Positions 11,149 to 22,321 of a stretch of DNA of 64,000 nucleotides are shown in pieces. The stretch's first letter is position 1; the number at the start of each line of letters is the position of its first letter. The stretch lies in the NCBI RefSeq assembly GCF_043290135.1, contig NC_134710.1:251584092-251648091 (forward strand), given 5' to 3'. Both the position numbers and the translations under genes were made by a program. Source of the stretch: Rhipicephalus microplus (taxonomy: Eukaryota; Arthropoda; Arachnida; Ixodida; Ixodidae). The notes under the pieces were generated by a model. It saw only the letters and a list, made by a program, of their open reading frames with translations. It was not told the DNA's origin and ran no database searches.

Positions 11149-11150
<2 letters not shown>
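11045..11150. repeat. scrambled short tandem repeats
   Basis: Three copies of the 13-mer gcatctgatgtgc-like unit are followed by several copies of gacgcaaagtcg. All are derived from the palindrome arms and decay towards the (TA)n tract. Confidence 0.75.

Positions 11151-11243
<93 letters not shown>
11151..11243. repeat. (TA)n microsatellite
   Basis: An uninterrupted TA dinucleotide run of about 92 bp is followed by a short TG-rich stretch. Confidence 0.97.
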
Positions 11244-11246
<3 letters not shown>

Positions 11247-11249
11247 TGT

Positions 11250-14110
11250 GTGTGTGTCTGTGCGCGTGAAGAAAGTGATAACAGACACATGTTGCATACA
11301 GCGAGTGCGAGTGTACATACGTGACGACAGTTACCATCTCGTCTGTGGCACTTTTTAAAGTAATAAGTACTTTAAGTACTTTTTTAAAGTAATAGATTAT
11401 GGATTACTTTTAAGGGAAAAAAAAGCACACATTTGAAACAAACACTTCACTTGGTTGGCGCCACTAGGCGCGTACTCAAACATGCGGCCAACATGCGTCA
11501 TACTGCCTTAGGTTGACTCACAAGCGACTTTGAATTACCCTATGATATTTTTTAACTACATCCACTCAATATCGTGGCGTAAAGAACCTCTGAGTACTCG
11601 AGACGATTGGTTTCACCATACAGATAATACAGTTGAATCGTTGGCTTCAGACAATTTTCAAACGTCGTTACAGCTTTTGTCCTAAATTATTAGATCACTG
11701 CTCAGCCAAACAATTCGTTCACACGCAAATGACCAACGTTTATTTTCTAGTGCGCCTGGTACTTACATTGAACGAAAGGAAACCAGCTGGCACGACACCC
11801 TTACAGAGTAGTAAAAAGGTAGCGGCACCACTTTTGGTGGTACTTCAATTCTCTGAGGTTGTAAGGGACCATAGTTGCGATTACTAAATCCAACCTAATT
11901 AGTTAAAATTCACAAGGACTCAGTTTAAGCACCACTGTGAACCTTAAATAAGAGTGGAACTGTCCGGAGAAAACAGGCACGCCAGGTTCTCTTCTCTTGC
12001 GAGACTGGCTGTCACTACTCTTCTTATTACAAATCCGAGAAGCGCGCCCCATCACGCTTCCTGCCGTATTTCAAACGTTTTTTGGAAACTAGATTGTCAG
12101 GCACTTTGCGCCAAACGCAACAAATTGGAAGTGATGACTCTCTCACGTACCACATGTGGTCGCTGTGTTTCGCTGTTCATCCAGTTGTGTTAATTTAAAG
12201 ACGCCAGCAGAAAAGCGACATCCGAAAACGAAATCATAAAAGCATTACGAACATTTGCCTTGGCGCGTTTCAGCCTCAGAAATCGCTCCGATTTTCCGCT
12301 CGTCTCACACAGGACGTATGAAATACACAATCCTCTTTACGGCACACTCCGCATCCACGTTTCTCGGTAGCCTCGCTAACTTTTCTCTTTCTTCCCAAAC
12401 ATCAGACAGACTAGCTTGCAGAAATGGTCTTTTTTTTCTTTTTCTTAAGATTACAATTTCCGGAGCTTATCCTCCCGAGACCAAGTAGTGTTTCCCAAGC
12501 ACGGCATAAAATGCACGGAAAAGCATATTTTGCGCCGTATAACGTCTCTGCTTTGCGGTGGTCGCTGAGGGCTAGAAAAAAACAACAACTTAGGCGCATG
12601 TTCACATCGGGCCCGAAAAAGTGATGCGCTTTAACACACAGTGACGAGATTGTATTTAATGACAGATATGCAATGCGTGTTTTTGTGTGTAAATAAACAA
12701 TCGCTCTTCGATCAGTACATGCATGTGTTTTGCGTGTGCATGTGTGTGCGCGCGCGATATTGAGGGGAGCAACTGCGTGTTACGCATTAGTGGCAAGCCT
12801 AATCCTCGACTCGGGAAACATGGGTAGAATCCTGCTCGCTTCCCTTAAAGTGCTCACTTCCTTTACTTCCCCTCAACAAGTGCCTTAATTACATCGTTCC
12901 TTGCTAAGTACTGTTAAGCATGCGTGGAATCCGATGCATAGATCAGCATTTCATCTCAACGTCTTTAAACGCATATTTTCACCGGGCCTTCACTGCATGC
13001 ATAAAGAAATTGGGATACTTTCTCACGATATATATTTTTAAGAAAGCCGCGGAGATTTCTTAGGAACTCGTGTTTACCTAAACACGCTATAGAGCTGGCA
13101 GGAGGCCCACCATTGTGTTCAGAACGCCAGTTGTCCATTATGTTGTTCACACTCGCCCACCTGCGTGCACTTACACGAAATTGATCGCGTAAACCTCGTT
13201 GCCTAAACGTGGAGCTCCCAATTCAGAAGCATTACACACCTGCTACTTTTCCTCATATTTCAATAAATATTTACGGATGAGAATGAGAGCACAAGGCAGC
13301 AGCAAGAAATGCGACAAGATCACCCTGCTAAAGTAAGCGCCTTTGAAGAACCAGCAAAGTATGCAGGTTAGGCTGTCATTGCAAGTACAAGAGCGAGGCA
13401 ATCGCCGCATCGGCATAGGCAAAATTGCTTTCCTATCCCTTCGCTGCCGCGCGCCTCGTCTTACAACGCAAATTCAATTTTCATGGATTGACGCGCTTGT
13501 GCATGACCATATTCACTTTTCTTGCAATCATATCGATCGATGCACAGAGCATCGCTCTCGTGCACTCGATGGGCATGTAGTCGTGCTTCTTTATATGTGT
13601 AAAATGCGAAAGCGCATTCGTGCCTGGCTGTGCACTACATACTATAAGGAGGTGACAAAACGAAAACAGATGTATGTATGCATCATAGAGATAAGTTGAA
13701 TAACTGACATAATAAAGGCCCACAGAAATTCCCTGTTCAGGCTTTTTTGGCTGCACTAAAACAGTTAAAAATATGCGAACTTTGTGCCAAATTCTTTGGT
13801 TCAGCTTTGTTTGTTAATTTGTGGTCTCTCGTGAGCGATAAGCCAAAACAATCGCGTTTTCTTTTTTCAGGAATTCTGCTTTTCACGGTGCTTGTAACAA
13901 TATACGACAGGCGTCAAATATGATGCTTCGAATATAGGTAACTCGCATACCATTCCACGCCATTCTATAAATTGCTTATGGGAAGCCAGTGCTGCCCTGG
14001 TGGCGCACCTACACTTTCTCCATGCGCGCCTAAAATTTACACGATGCCCGCCCTGGCAAGCTGGCTGAGAACCAGCTAGTAGGACAGAACTGCTGCGAGG
14101 TGTACTATAC
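11250..14110. other. region without recognised genes
   Basis: I see no repeat or exon here that I can support. A (TG)n-like patch lies near 12720-12755. Short ORFs on both strands show no motifs. Confidence 0.4.
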
Positions 14111-14119
14111 ACGGGCGTG

Positions 14120-14293
14120 TTTTAACTTCCATCGTACACGTCGCGCACGCTGAAACGCATGGTGAACGGCGTGCGGCACTGCCCTCGGCCTCGCCCGACG
14201 TGCGTCGTGTTGTATATAGGTACTTTGGAACGTGCAAGACCTGCGAATAATTGGACACTTCACTGAAAACTGCGACGCGGCGGGCGAGCAGCC
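14120..14293 (+). promoter_or_regulatory. candidate CpG-rich promoter with TATA box
   Basis: The segment is dense in CG (gtcgcgcacgctg, cctcgcccgacgtgcgtcg). It contains TATATAGG at 14213-14220, which would place a start site near 14245. A start codon in good context (gcagccATGc) lies at 14294 and a strong splice donor cag/gtaagt at 14473/14474. This is only the arrangement expected of a gene start; there is no expression evidence. Confidence 0.35.
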
Positions 14294-14443
14294 ATGCCAG
14301 CGATTATTCTCCGCTACGGTTTAAGCGATGTGGTGTGCGCGGTCGGATACTTTCGCGAAAATGTGTTGTCGGTAGGACGTACGCTGTCTGATGTGAAGTA
14401 CGTCAATGTGCCGCGGAATAAACAGAGTGATCTTTTGACGTAG
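14294..14443 (+). CDS. 49-codon ORF in candidate first exon
   Basis: The frame starts MPAIILRYGLSDVVCAVGYF and ends KQSDLLT before a TAG, 30 bases upstream of the consensus donor cag/gtaagt at 14473/14474. Because it stops before the donor it would be a complete small protein or an upstream ORF in a non-coding first exon, not the 5' end of a spliced coding frame. The start was chosen for its Kozak-like context. I recognise no family, signal peptide or motif. Confidence 0.2.
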   Translation: MPAIILRYGLSDVVCAVGYFRENVLSVGRTLSDVKYVNVPRNKQSDLLT

Positions 14444-14479
14444 TGCCAAGCGTTGTACAGCGTAAACTTACAGGTAAGT

Positions 14480-15678
14480 GTGTTGAAATATAGCGCTTGC
14501 AAAGCTTGACGCAGTAGACAAGTTGCTCGTTATGCGCTCAGTTTGAAGTAAAATTAGTAGTTTCTCAGGCAGCACTAAGGCGGCATCTGGCCCAATGACA
14601 GCTCTTTGGAGCGAGAACATCACATTATGTAGTTGGTAGTCGCAGCTGTTGCACTATATGTATAATACAAAAACTGTTTCGCTACGCGCTTTCCTTTATG
14701 GTGTGTTCAACTGCTAGCGTGAACCCACAAAATTCTCGTATTGTAGTCTTTGAAATAAGTTTTTGAATCTGATGGTGAACCGTGAAATTAATGTCCAAGG
14801 CAACCTTCATATGAAAGGTTAGTGCAAAGAGGAGAATAATGATTTTAGTGCAAATGTCGCAGCGGTCGTGCTTTAACGAAGTCGCTCGCCGTCAACCGCA
14901 GACCATTCGCAAGCTTGCGGTGAGCCTTCGTCTATGCCTTACACACAAAAAAACAATGCCTTTGAACAACCTGGGGGTAATTGGCTTTGGTGATTCCGTG
15001 GTTTACATGTAGTGTGTGGTCAGTAATGCACCAGGCATAGATCATCACGGTTTTTCTAGCAGTCTTCGTCTGGTAGCCGGTGTGGAACTGTGCACGTGAA
15101 AGTAGCATGTAATACCGTTTTCATTCTAATGTGACGCGAGTTTTTTTTTTTTTTTTTTTTGCCAGTGCATTTCTTAGTCGGGCTATTGTCAGGCGTCCGT
15201 CGGGATTCGCAGTCCACCGCCCTCTCCCATAGGAACAGCTGCGGTAACGTGCGTTCCTAGCAACCGGAGCCCCCACCATGTCACGCTTCGGCGTCGGCAG
15301 CTGTCAGCAACAGCTGCGGGCGCAGGCGCTTATTTTAACCGTGCACGCGATCTAATAGAGCTAGAAAAGCATACCGCGTTTTTACGCGACAGAAAAACGC
15401 AACGTGCGGCAGACGGTGCTATTGGCTGCACGGTGTAAGAAGAAAAAAAGTTAAACATTATTCTCTAACGCTGGGTTCTCATGTGCGAAACGCCATAATG
15501 AACGCTATGCAATGCATTCTGATTTCCTCATGATTCCCTTCGGGGAGGTAGGGGCATTTTTAAAATTTTTACGACCAAAGCCGACCCTCGCGTACCGAGT
15601 ATCGACATTCTATTTTCTTCCTTCTTAGACGTAACGAAATTTCCCCGCTCATGAGAAAATCGTGGTCGTGTTACAATC
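14480..15678. other. region without recognised genes
   Basis: A poly-T run of about 20 bases lies near 15140-15160. Nothing else is recognisable. Confidence 0.4.
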
Positions 15679-15697
15679 TAATACATACAGTGTGTGT

Positions 15698-15798
15698 TGA
15701 TTGATTGATTTGTGGGGTTTAACGTCCCAAAACCACTATTTGATTATGAGAGACGCCGTAGTGGAGGGCTCCGGAAATTTTGACCACCTGGGGTTCTT
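15698..15798 (-). mobile_element. 5'-truncated Ruka-type SINE with perfect 19-bp TSD
   Basis: Only the 3' 101 bp of the SINE are present, from the (TCAA)n tail to the ccacctggggttctt block. The copy is flanked by identical 19-bp repeats, TAATACATACAGTGTGTGT, at 15679-15697 and 15799-15817. This is a clean target-primed insertion and probably one of the youngest in the window. Confidence 0.95.
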
Positions 15799-15817
15799 TA
15801 ATACATACAGTGTGTGT

Positions 15818-16160
15818 AATAAACGGCGCGATGCTCACGCAACCGAAGTTTTCATGTGCTTTTTTGAACGTTTTCAAGGCAAGTTTTATTTAAAAGACTT
15901 GTGATATCTTCCAGAGCACCAATCCCTGCGCAATGGTGGAAATCGACGCCGGGAAGAGTCAACTATGCGTCCTCTGGATAATTTTTTCTTTGATTAAAAA
16001 CGTTTTGTGGTTGTTGGCATTCGTGAATACAACAATAACGCTGGTCTCAGAGCTTCTTTTACAGCGAAAGTTGTTATGAGATCACAACTAGGGTCACGCA
16101 CAGTTGTCCGCCGCCGTCAGAGTTCGTAACCACATCGCGCGAAAGTAGAAAAAAAAGTTA
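15818..16160. other. spacer without recognised features
   Basis: I see nothing supportable here. Confidence 0.35.
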
Positions 16161-16161
16161 A

Positions 16162-16346
16162 CCTAGCACTAAAGACACAGTGAGTCCAGAAATCTGAGTC
16201 TTCTGGGTGACAGCTTGGTACTCTACCACTGAGCTACGCCGGTGTTTGTGACTTATTGGTGAACCTAGCGCCAATGAAACAGTGGGGCTCGAGCCCGGGT
16301 CCGCTGGGTGCTAGCCCAGTATTCTACCACTGAGCTACGCCGGTGC
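16162..16346 (-). repeat. dimer of tRNA-like units, 102-bp period
   Basis: Two direct repeats start cctagc...ca.tgaaacagtg-like at 16162 and 16264, and each ends ctaccactgagctacgccggtg. Read on the minus strand each begins accggcgtagctcagtggtaga (box A). The right unit has an anticodon-arm-like hairpin ctggg/cccag around a loop reading ctagcac, so it resembles tRNA-Ala(AGC), and a box B (gggctcgagccc). The T and acceptor stems do not pair well, so these are SINE heads or tRNA pseudogenes, not working tRNAs. The unit abuts the A-tail of the LINE at 16347. Confidence 0.7.
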
Positions 16347-16403
16347 TTTTTTTTTCTTTAATGAATGACATTGTCACCAGTAAAGTACACAGAACATACG
16401 TCA

Positions 16404-17270
16404 TCAGAAGTCAGGCAAACACACACACGCGTCAAGAACGGGAAGCCACTCCGGAACGGGGTCAAAAGTCTCGACAACACTGCGCACTTGAGCAGCTGCT
16501 TCTCGGAAGACAGATCTCGTCGACCGTGGTGGTTCGGCGTGTCTATCGATCATGCGACTTTTCCATAATGAATAAAGTCCCAACAACATAAACAAGTCAT
16601 AAGGAGTACTATCAGTAAGACTCTTTTTGAACGGAAGGAACCTAATACCATGGGCTGTGATTGGAAGTTCTTTTCTTAACGTTCTTTTTAGAATGACCCA
16701 AAAATAAAAAGCATCACGACAATGAATAAAACAATGCTCTATAGTCTCAGGTTGGTTACAGAGTCTACAATTCGCTGTCCAGGGTACGTATATTGATTTT
16801 TCCTTCAGCCACGTTTTCACTGGCATCGTGGAAGTGTGCAGTTTAAAGAAAAAAGTTTTGGCTGGAGGAGATATACACATTCTACGTACATGAAATAATA
16901 CATCGTGACCAGACAGAAGCGAATATGGCTTTCGATAAACAGGTTCGGGGAAAATGTTATTCACAAGCGCAGTGGTTGAATTCGTTCTGTCAATAGTATA
17001 CAAATACTCTAAGGTAAACCTGGCTTTCAAAAAACTGACAGTATCAAAAAATTTTTTTAGGAATCCCTGCAACGGCAATTCCTTAGCAACGCTTGTTGTG
17101 ACATGAATAAAATGAAGGTGGTAACATAAACGGTTACGAAGAACCGCTAATAAAAATGGGTGGCACACATCCTTGAGGTAGAAAAATCGCAACACCAACT
17201 GTCGCACGAACAAATGCACAAGGCCGAGGACACCCTTTTCGAGTGGAAGAAAAAGATTGTCTCTTCTCAT
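16404..17270 (-). pseudogene. LINE ORF2 C-terminal domain with CCHC-like knuckle
   Basis: This 288-codon frame continues the LINE downstream of the RT after a frame change in 17270-17433. It is rich in aromatic residues and includes the motif CRLCNQPETIEHCFIHC, a C-x2-C-x7-H-x4-C knuckle found at the C terminus of L1/Tx1-like ORF2 proteins. The ORF closes at 16404, close to the A-tail. Confidence 0.8.
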
Positions 17271-17432
17271 GGGTTCCCGGGAAGAGCTCTAAATAAAGCA
17301 GGCAAATATCCTATGAAAGGCTTGAATGTGTACCCGAGAGCAATGCAACACCTGTAGAATATAAATAAGCTTCGATACAAGGAATATATTGCACGCTTTT
17401 GCTCTGGCAAAGATGGAAAGCTCCCGTCTGTG

Positions 17433-18896
17433 TCATGTTGCCACCTTTCGGCGGATCGTAGTTATCGCAGCGGTCCAGTGTGGGCCGCTGTTACGATAGT
17501 TATCAAGAGGCACACCAAGGTATTTCATAGGAGTCGCATTCCAATGAATATTTGCGAAGACCGAAGGAGTTGTAGCCCACATGCCTAGCGAGAATCCACT
17601 ACTTTTATCAAAATTTATGCTGGCGCCAGCGACTTCACAGAAACGTAAAGTAGTGTTGACTGCTTCTTGAACGCTGGGTTTATCCGCGCAAAAGAAGGCA
17701 ATGTCCTCTGCATAAGCTAGAACTTTAAGTTCCTCAGCATCATATCGGTAGCCTCTTATGCTGGACTTTAGAAGCACACTTAAACATGATGGTTCCAGAT
17801 AAATTGCAAAAAGGAAAGGTGACAGCGGACATCCCTGACGTGCAGATGAATTTAACTCTATTATATTGGAAAGTGTGCGATTTACAATTAGCCTAGTTGT
17901 GCACTTCTTATAACAGAGTGAGATACCATTGTATAGTACATCACCCAACTGCAGGTGTCTTAGGAGCCGGAACAAAAAAGCATGCTGTACCTTATCAAAT
18001 GCTTTAGCAAGGTCTATTTGAAGGAGGGCTACTTGGTCCATGCTACCATCTATACACTCAAGAACTGAACGTGCAATATGAATGTTTGTCTGTATAGAGC
18101 GACCACGAATTCCACATGTTTGGTGGTCACCTACACTTTTAGTAATCACTTTCTGTAGCCGATTTGTCAACAATTTAGCAAATATTTTGTAGTCAATGTT
18201 ACATAACGATATATGCCTGTATTCGTTAACTCCTTTTAATGCGTTAGAATCAGCACTTTTTGGGATTAATGTTCTATGGCTCTGATAGAAAGAAGGAGGA
18301 AGTTGACCACGGTCACAAGCCTCTCTAAAAAGTTGCTCAAGGAAAGGTATCAGAAGTTCCTGAAAAGCTATGTAAAATTCGCCACTAAGGCCATCTGGGC
18401 CAGGAGTTTCGTTTTTCTGCAAAGTTGTTATTGTAAATTTAATTTCCTCTCTGGTTATTGGCCCCTCTACGGGGAGTCTATCATCATCTTGTAACTGAGG
18501 CACAAGGGCAATGAAGTGGTTAGCTTCTTCCTCAAAATTCTCCTGAAGCTCAGTCGCGGTGAACAAACATTTGTAATAATCTTCAAATGCGGCTCTTATT
18601 TCACATGTCTCTGTGCAAAGGAAACCCCGCGACTCAATTTGCAGTATCTCTTTAGAAAGTGCATATCTCTTTTCATCCCCGAGGGATTTTTTAGTGGGTT
18701 CCTCTACAGTGAAATGGGTAACACGGGAGCGAATCTTAGCTCCTCTGTATAAATCTGTATCATGTTTTTGTATCTGTGCTTGAATCACATTTATCTCGTC
18801 CCCGTACAATCCCGGCTGTTGACTTTCAAAAGTATGGAGCTTATGAAGTAATTCATAAAGATAGCGCTTTTCAGCTTTTTTTGTGCTATTTCGCAT
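17433..18896 (-). pseudogene. LINE reverse transcriptase with YAED in place of YADD
   Basis: The 487-codon frame contains the RT fingers and palm in order: NETPGPDGLSGEFY, LPPSFYQSHRTLIPKSAD, EYRHISLCNIDYKIFAKLL, a QIDLAKAFDKVQH box with the first catalytic Asp, SARQGCPLSPFLFAIYLEP, and LAYAEDIAFF where the family has YADD. The codon at 17706-17708 is GAG, so the first Asp of the pair is Glu. Then follow INFDKSSGFSLG and MKYLGVPLDN. Loss of the catalytic Asp predicts an inactive polymerase. The upstream start is not the native one. Confidence 0.85.
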
Positions 18897-19093
18897 GAAA
18901 TACTAATTGCCTGATACTTGACTCTTTCTTTGAACCTTTCCCATTGAGCGAAAATTGGCAGCTGTCGACACTGTGTTACCTCTTGTACCGATTCTTTTAC
19001 TATTTTAACAAAACAATCTTCGCGCAACAACTGTACGTTAAGCTTCCATAGGTCCCAGTTTAGAGGGGTTTTACGCTTGTGACTTGTTGACAA
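18791..19093 (-). pseudogene. LINE ORF2 connector fragment
   Basis: The frame reads WDLWKLNVQLLREDCFVKIV and then a basic helical stretch (ERFKERVKYQAISI), typical of the region between endonuclease and RT in L1/Tx1 ORF2. It changes frame close to 18890 to join the RT frame. The upstream endonuclease is absent. Confidence 0.6.
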
Positions 19094-19110
19094 TCTTGCT
19101 TTAGGCAGGC

Positions 19111-20185
19111 TTGATGTCGGGAAAGCAATCGCGTTAATACGACTTATAAAGCGTTTTAAAAACAGCGAAAAAACAACCAGTCGTCACACAATATGAATAG
19201 CGTAACGAGTGGGCCCTCCAATGCTCCGATTCATTAGAAAAGCTTCGCATACCCACTTCAGCCATGATTCTCATAGTCTTCAGCCACTGCATGAACAATT
19301 GGCACAAAAGTCCTTGCAAGTGTTTAGCGGATATCACGCTTCTCAGAAGAATGACAAAAAATAGCATAGCGAATGCCAGCCTACTACACAAAAGTTTATT
19401 ATTAATGCCTTAGTTGGTATCAAGCAAGTGAGCTTGCAGTAGTTTTGAGGTTTTGAAAGGCCGCTCTTGTAGCTTTCACTGTGAGTCTGTTGCGCCTTCC
19501 GCGCAGGCCTGGCGTCATTTTTTTTTGTCCGATCATCGCACACGGCGGCATGGTTCACGTTAGTATTTGTTCGTACACCCAAATTTTTTCGGCCGCGCTC
19601 GACAGGGTGGCGCTCCATGTCCGCGAAAAATCAAAAGCACGTTCTCCATACAAGCTGGGCGTGCCATATATTTGGATAATCAGTACACAAAAAGAAATAA
19701 AATTACGAACAAAGCTCTACTACACGCTTACATGAGGCTGTCGTCACACATATTTGCTAACATTATGCACTTGTTTGCTTTACCATCTCTTTATTGGCGT
19801 TATGCAAGATAACGAGTGAAGAAAAGAACTTTTATACGTGCAATAAAAGTCAAGAGTTCCTTTAGCTAACGGGATGGAGAGCTCAGGTGTAAGCATATAT
19901 GTGTATACAATCTCACGAGACACTAATTGCATTACTGACTTTCTGTATAATTCGTGTGCCCAACGAGCGTTCTGCGAGTTCGCACCACGAATGCCTAGCC
20001 CCGCATTATTTTTCCGTTACTCATGAGTCACATAATACTATCGCCTTAATATACCAGTTGTTTTAGTTCCTCCCGTTCTCCTTACTCTTCAGCCACTTGA
20101 ACTGCCTCGTCGGCCACGATATGGGTGCGATATTTAGGGAGATAATCAAAATTTCTTTATTAAGATACAATTATGTAAATAATAT
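19111..20185. other. probable repeat-derived spacer
   Basis: The stretch 19385-19640 (taatgccttagttggtatcaag, then ccgcgcaggcctggcgtca) looks like a dispersed tick repeat from memory, but no second copy is visible in the window. The rest is unrecognised. Confidence 0.25.
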
Positions 20186-20842
20186 CCCTGTGACACGTGG
20201 CAATGTAAGTGCACTTTGAGCGAGTACACTTCGCCGCGAATGTCACTTGCGTGCGGTCACACAAGAAAGTTTCGGGTCACTCGCTACACTTGCCAGCTAG
20301 TGTGTTTCCCAACCTCCCTTCGCTGCTACGGCTGTGACGAAGTGCGTAGCTTCGGTACCAGTGGCTTGCACAGAAATACGCGGTTGCCTAAAGCGGCACT
20401 CATATAATTTTTAAACTATTGTTTTCGTTATAGTGAATACTTCTCTCTAATAAACAAAGAATAAATCAACAAATATTGTCGCTAATCTAACCCTCGGTCA
20501 GTTGTCTGCTAGGGGGATGCGGCAGCATATGCTGTGCAATGGCTGCGTCTGTCACGTTGTTTACTTCCCGGCTCACTTGCACATGTGTTGGCGAGTCATA
20601 TTTAGCCGTTTACGATAATGTGTGCCACTGTTGCTACTTAGACGAAGACAACGTGTTCCGACGATGAGACACGAGTGCAAAAGTAACAAATATGTATTGC
20701 GCTACAAACTCAACAATTGTCACTGTCATAATTTCTAAAGTACACTTCACTTTCTCATGCAGCAGTGAACCGCCAAAATGACACTTTGTGAGCGTAAGTA
20801 AACTCGCTCAAAGTGCACTTCCTGTGCCACGTGTGACAAGGG
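20186..20842. mobile_element. 657-bp TIR element
   Basis: The ends are inverted repeats of roughly 50 bp: left CCCTGTGACACGTGGCAATG..aagtgcactttgagcgagt, right the reverse of CCCTTGTCACACGTGGCACAGG..aagtgcactttgagcgagt. Flanking TAT at 20183-20185 and 20843-20845 could be a 3-bp TSD. There is no transposase-like ORF inside, so it is non-autonomous. The superfamily is unresolved; a 3-bp TSD would suit PIF/Harbinger. Confidence 0.65.
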
Positions 20843-20845
20843 TAT

Positions 20846-21361
20846 AAGATGACGAAAATTCTGCAGTGGCATCTGATTGAGTGGTGGTACCGATGTTCGT
20901 GTTAACTTGCATGACGTTTGCATACAAAAAAGCGACGTCATGACACAGGTTACAACACACAGATCAAGAGAACAGAAACAGATAAGTCTTTTCAATACCA
21001 TGCACTTGGGAGCTCTTTTTAACGTCGTTAAAAAGCTGGTTTCGCAAAAATTCCGTCATCGGCGTCGTTGGTTGTCAGCAAAAAATTATCATCCTATGCA
21101 CGACCAAAAAAAATCGAGAACGATGCAAATAAAATAAACAAAATATAAAATATCCCGTGGCAGTATGCACATGTTAAGGCGTGTTTCTCTTTTTTGTTTT
21201 AGGGGTGGGGGCAACCATCCCTGCACTCTTCTCATAAAACGGCGCAACCATGCCCAGGCAACCACGATTGCTGAGCGTATGCAGCGGTCTTGATGGTGTA
21301 GCGCAAGCAACGGGTACGGACAGGTACACAAAAAACACATTCTGTATTTTTTATATCGATA
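20846..21361. other. spacer without recognised genes
   Basis: I see nothing supportable here. A short G-rich block is at 21205-21215. Confidence 0.35.
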
Positions 21362-21596
21362 GAAATAGATATGTGTGGTTTAACATTCCAAAACCACCAC
21401 ATGATTACGAGAGACGCCGCTCCGGTAATATGGACCACCTGGGGTTCTTTAACGCGCACCCAAATCTGGGCACACGGGCCTACAGCATTTTCACCTCCAG
21501 CGAAAATGCAGCCACCAGAGCTGGGATATGATCCTGTGACCTGCGATTCTGCAGCCGAGTACCTCAGCCACCCGACCACCGTGGCGGGGCTGTAGC
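21362..21596 (-). mobile_element. Ruka-type SINE, near full length
   Basis: Blocks visible on the plus strand are atatgtgtggtttaacattcc, cgagagacgccgctccggta (an internal deletion has removed the usual gtagtggagggct), ccacctggggttctttaacg, the head with gatatgatcctgtgacctgc and a terminal accaccgtggcggggc. No clear TSD was found. The deletion makes this a variant copy. Confidence 0.92.
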
Positions 21597-21599
21597 TTA

Positions 21600-22110
21600 T
21601 ATATGCCGCGATATTTACGCACACACGATTACGGGCCTATTTAGTGGATCAGACGTTACGCAGCTTTTACTGCAAGTAGTACTGCGCTTCCAATGCTGCC
21701 AGAGTTTGAAGCGTGGAGGGAGTGGCTTAAGCAAAATTTTTTTTCGAGGGGGGTGAGGAGGCATCAGCTTGATCAGAAGGGTGGCCAGGCAGGGAGATTC
21801 GGTCGAGTGTCATGTTCTGCTCTGTAGGCTATGGCAAAAAAAAATTATGCGGGGGAAAGGGGAAGGGCCACGCCATCGCTACTCTACTGCGTGGAGCTAC
21901 CTTCTCGGAGTCGGGCAGTGGCAGAATACCACTCGTGCTCTGGGCAACACGAAAGAATTGCTGATATACCTAAGGACAATAAGGTTTTAAAAAATATTAA
22001 TTCGTGTGTGTGCGCACACGTGATCTTAGTATATGCTATAGTCCTCACTCGATATCAGGTGAAGCCAGCCAAGCGAACGCCCAGGCTGACATCACCGTGG
22101 AAGCATGTCT
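21600..22110. other. spacer without recognised genes
   Basis: I see no feature beyond short ORFs. Confidence 0.35.
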
Positions 22111-22125
22111 AACGTGAAAGATATT

Positions 22126-22321
22126 ACCCGCAGGGCGCGGGTTCGAATCCCGGCTGCGGCGGCTGCATTTCCGATGGAGGCGGAAATGTTGTAGGCCCGT
22201 GTGCTCAGATTTGGGTGCACGTTAAAGAACCCCAGGTGGTCTAAATTTCCGGAGCCCTCCACTACGGCGTCTCTCATAATCATATAGTGGTTTTGGGACG
22301 TTAAACCCCACATATCAATCA
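22126..22321 (+). mobile_element. Ruka-type SINE, truncated in the head, with 15-bp TSD
   Basis: This sense copy starts inside the tRNA-like head, just before box B (cgggttcgaatcccgg), and runs to the (TCAA)n tail. The flanks carry AACGTGAAAGATATT at 22111-22125 and 22322-22336. Close match to the family consensus and a perfect TSD suggest a young insertion. Confidence 0.95.

Larger units (their letters stand above)
16347..19110 (-). mobile_element. 2.8-kb Tx1/L1-like non-LTR retrotransposon, 5' truncated
   Basis: On the minus strand the element runs from a connector region near 19093, through a reverse transcriptase (18896-17433), to a C-terminal Cys/His domain (17270-16404) and a short A-rich tail at 16347-16356. 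The endonuclease domain is missing at the 5' end. At least two frame changes (around 18890 and 17270-17433) and an altered catalytic motif show that it is dead. RT style (TPGPDGLSGEFY, RQGCPLSPFLFAIYLEP) is that of L1/Tx1-type elements. Confidence 0.85.

Noticed and set aside
11044..11337. ORFs of Tyr-Ile repeats across the (TA)n tract (also at 25063-25320, 30407-30900 and 48254-48637)
   Set aside because: These are translations of TA microsatellites; both strands are open because TA repeats contain no stop in that frame. They are not proteins.
16264..16346. Functional tRNA-Ala(AGC) gene
   Set aside because: D and anticodon arms look right, but the T and acceptor stems do not pair and the unit is tandemly duplicated next to a LINE tail; better read as a tRNA-derived repeat.
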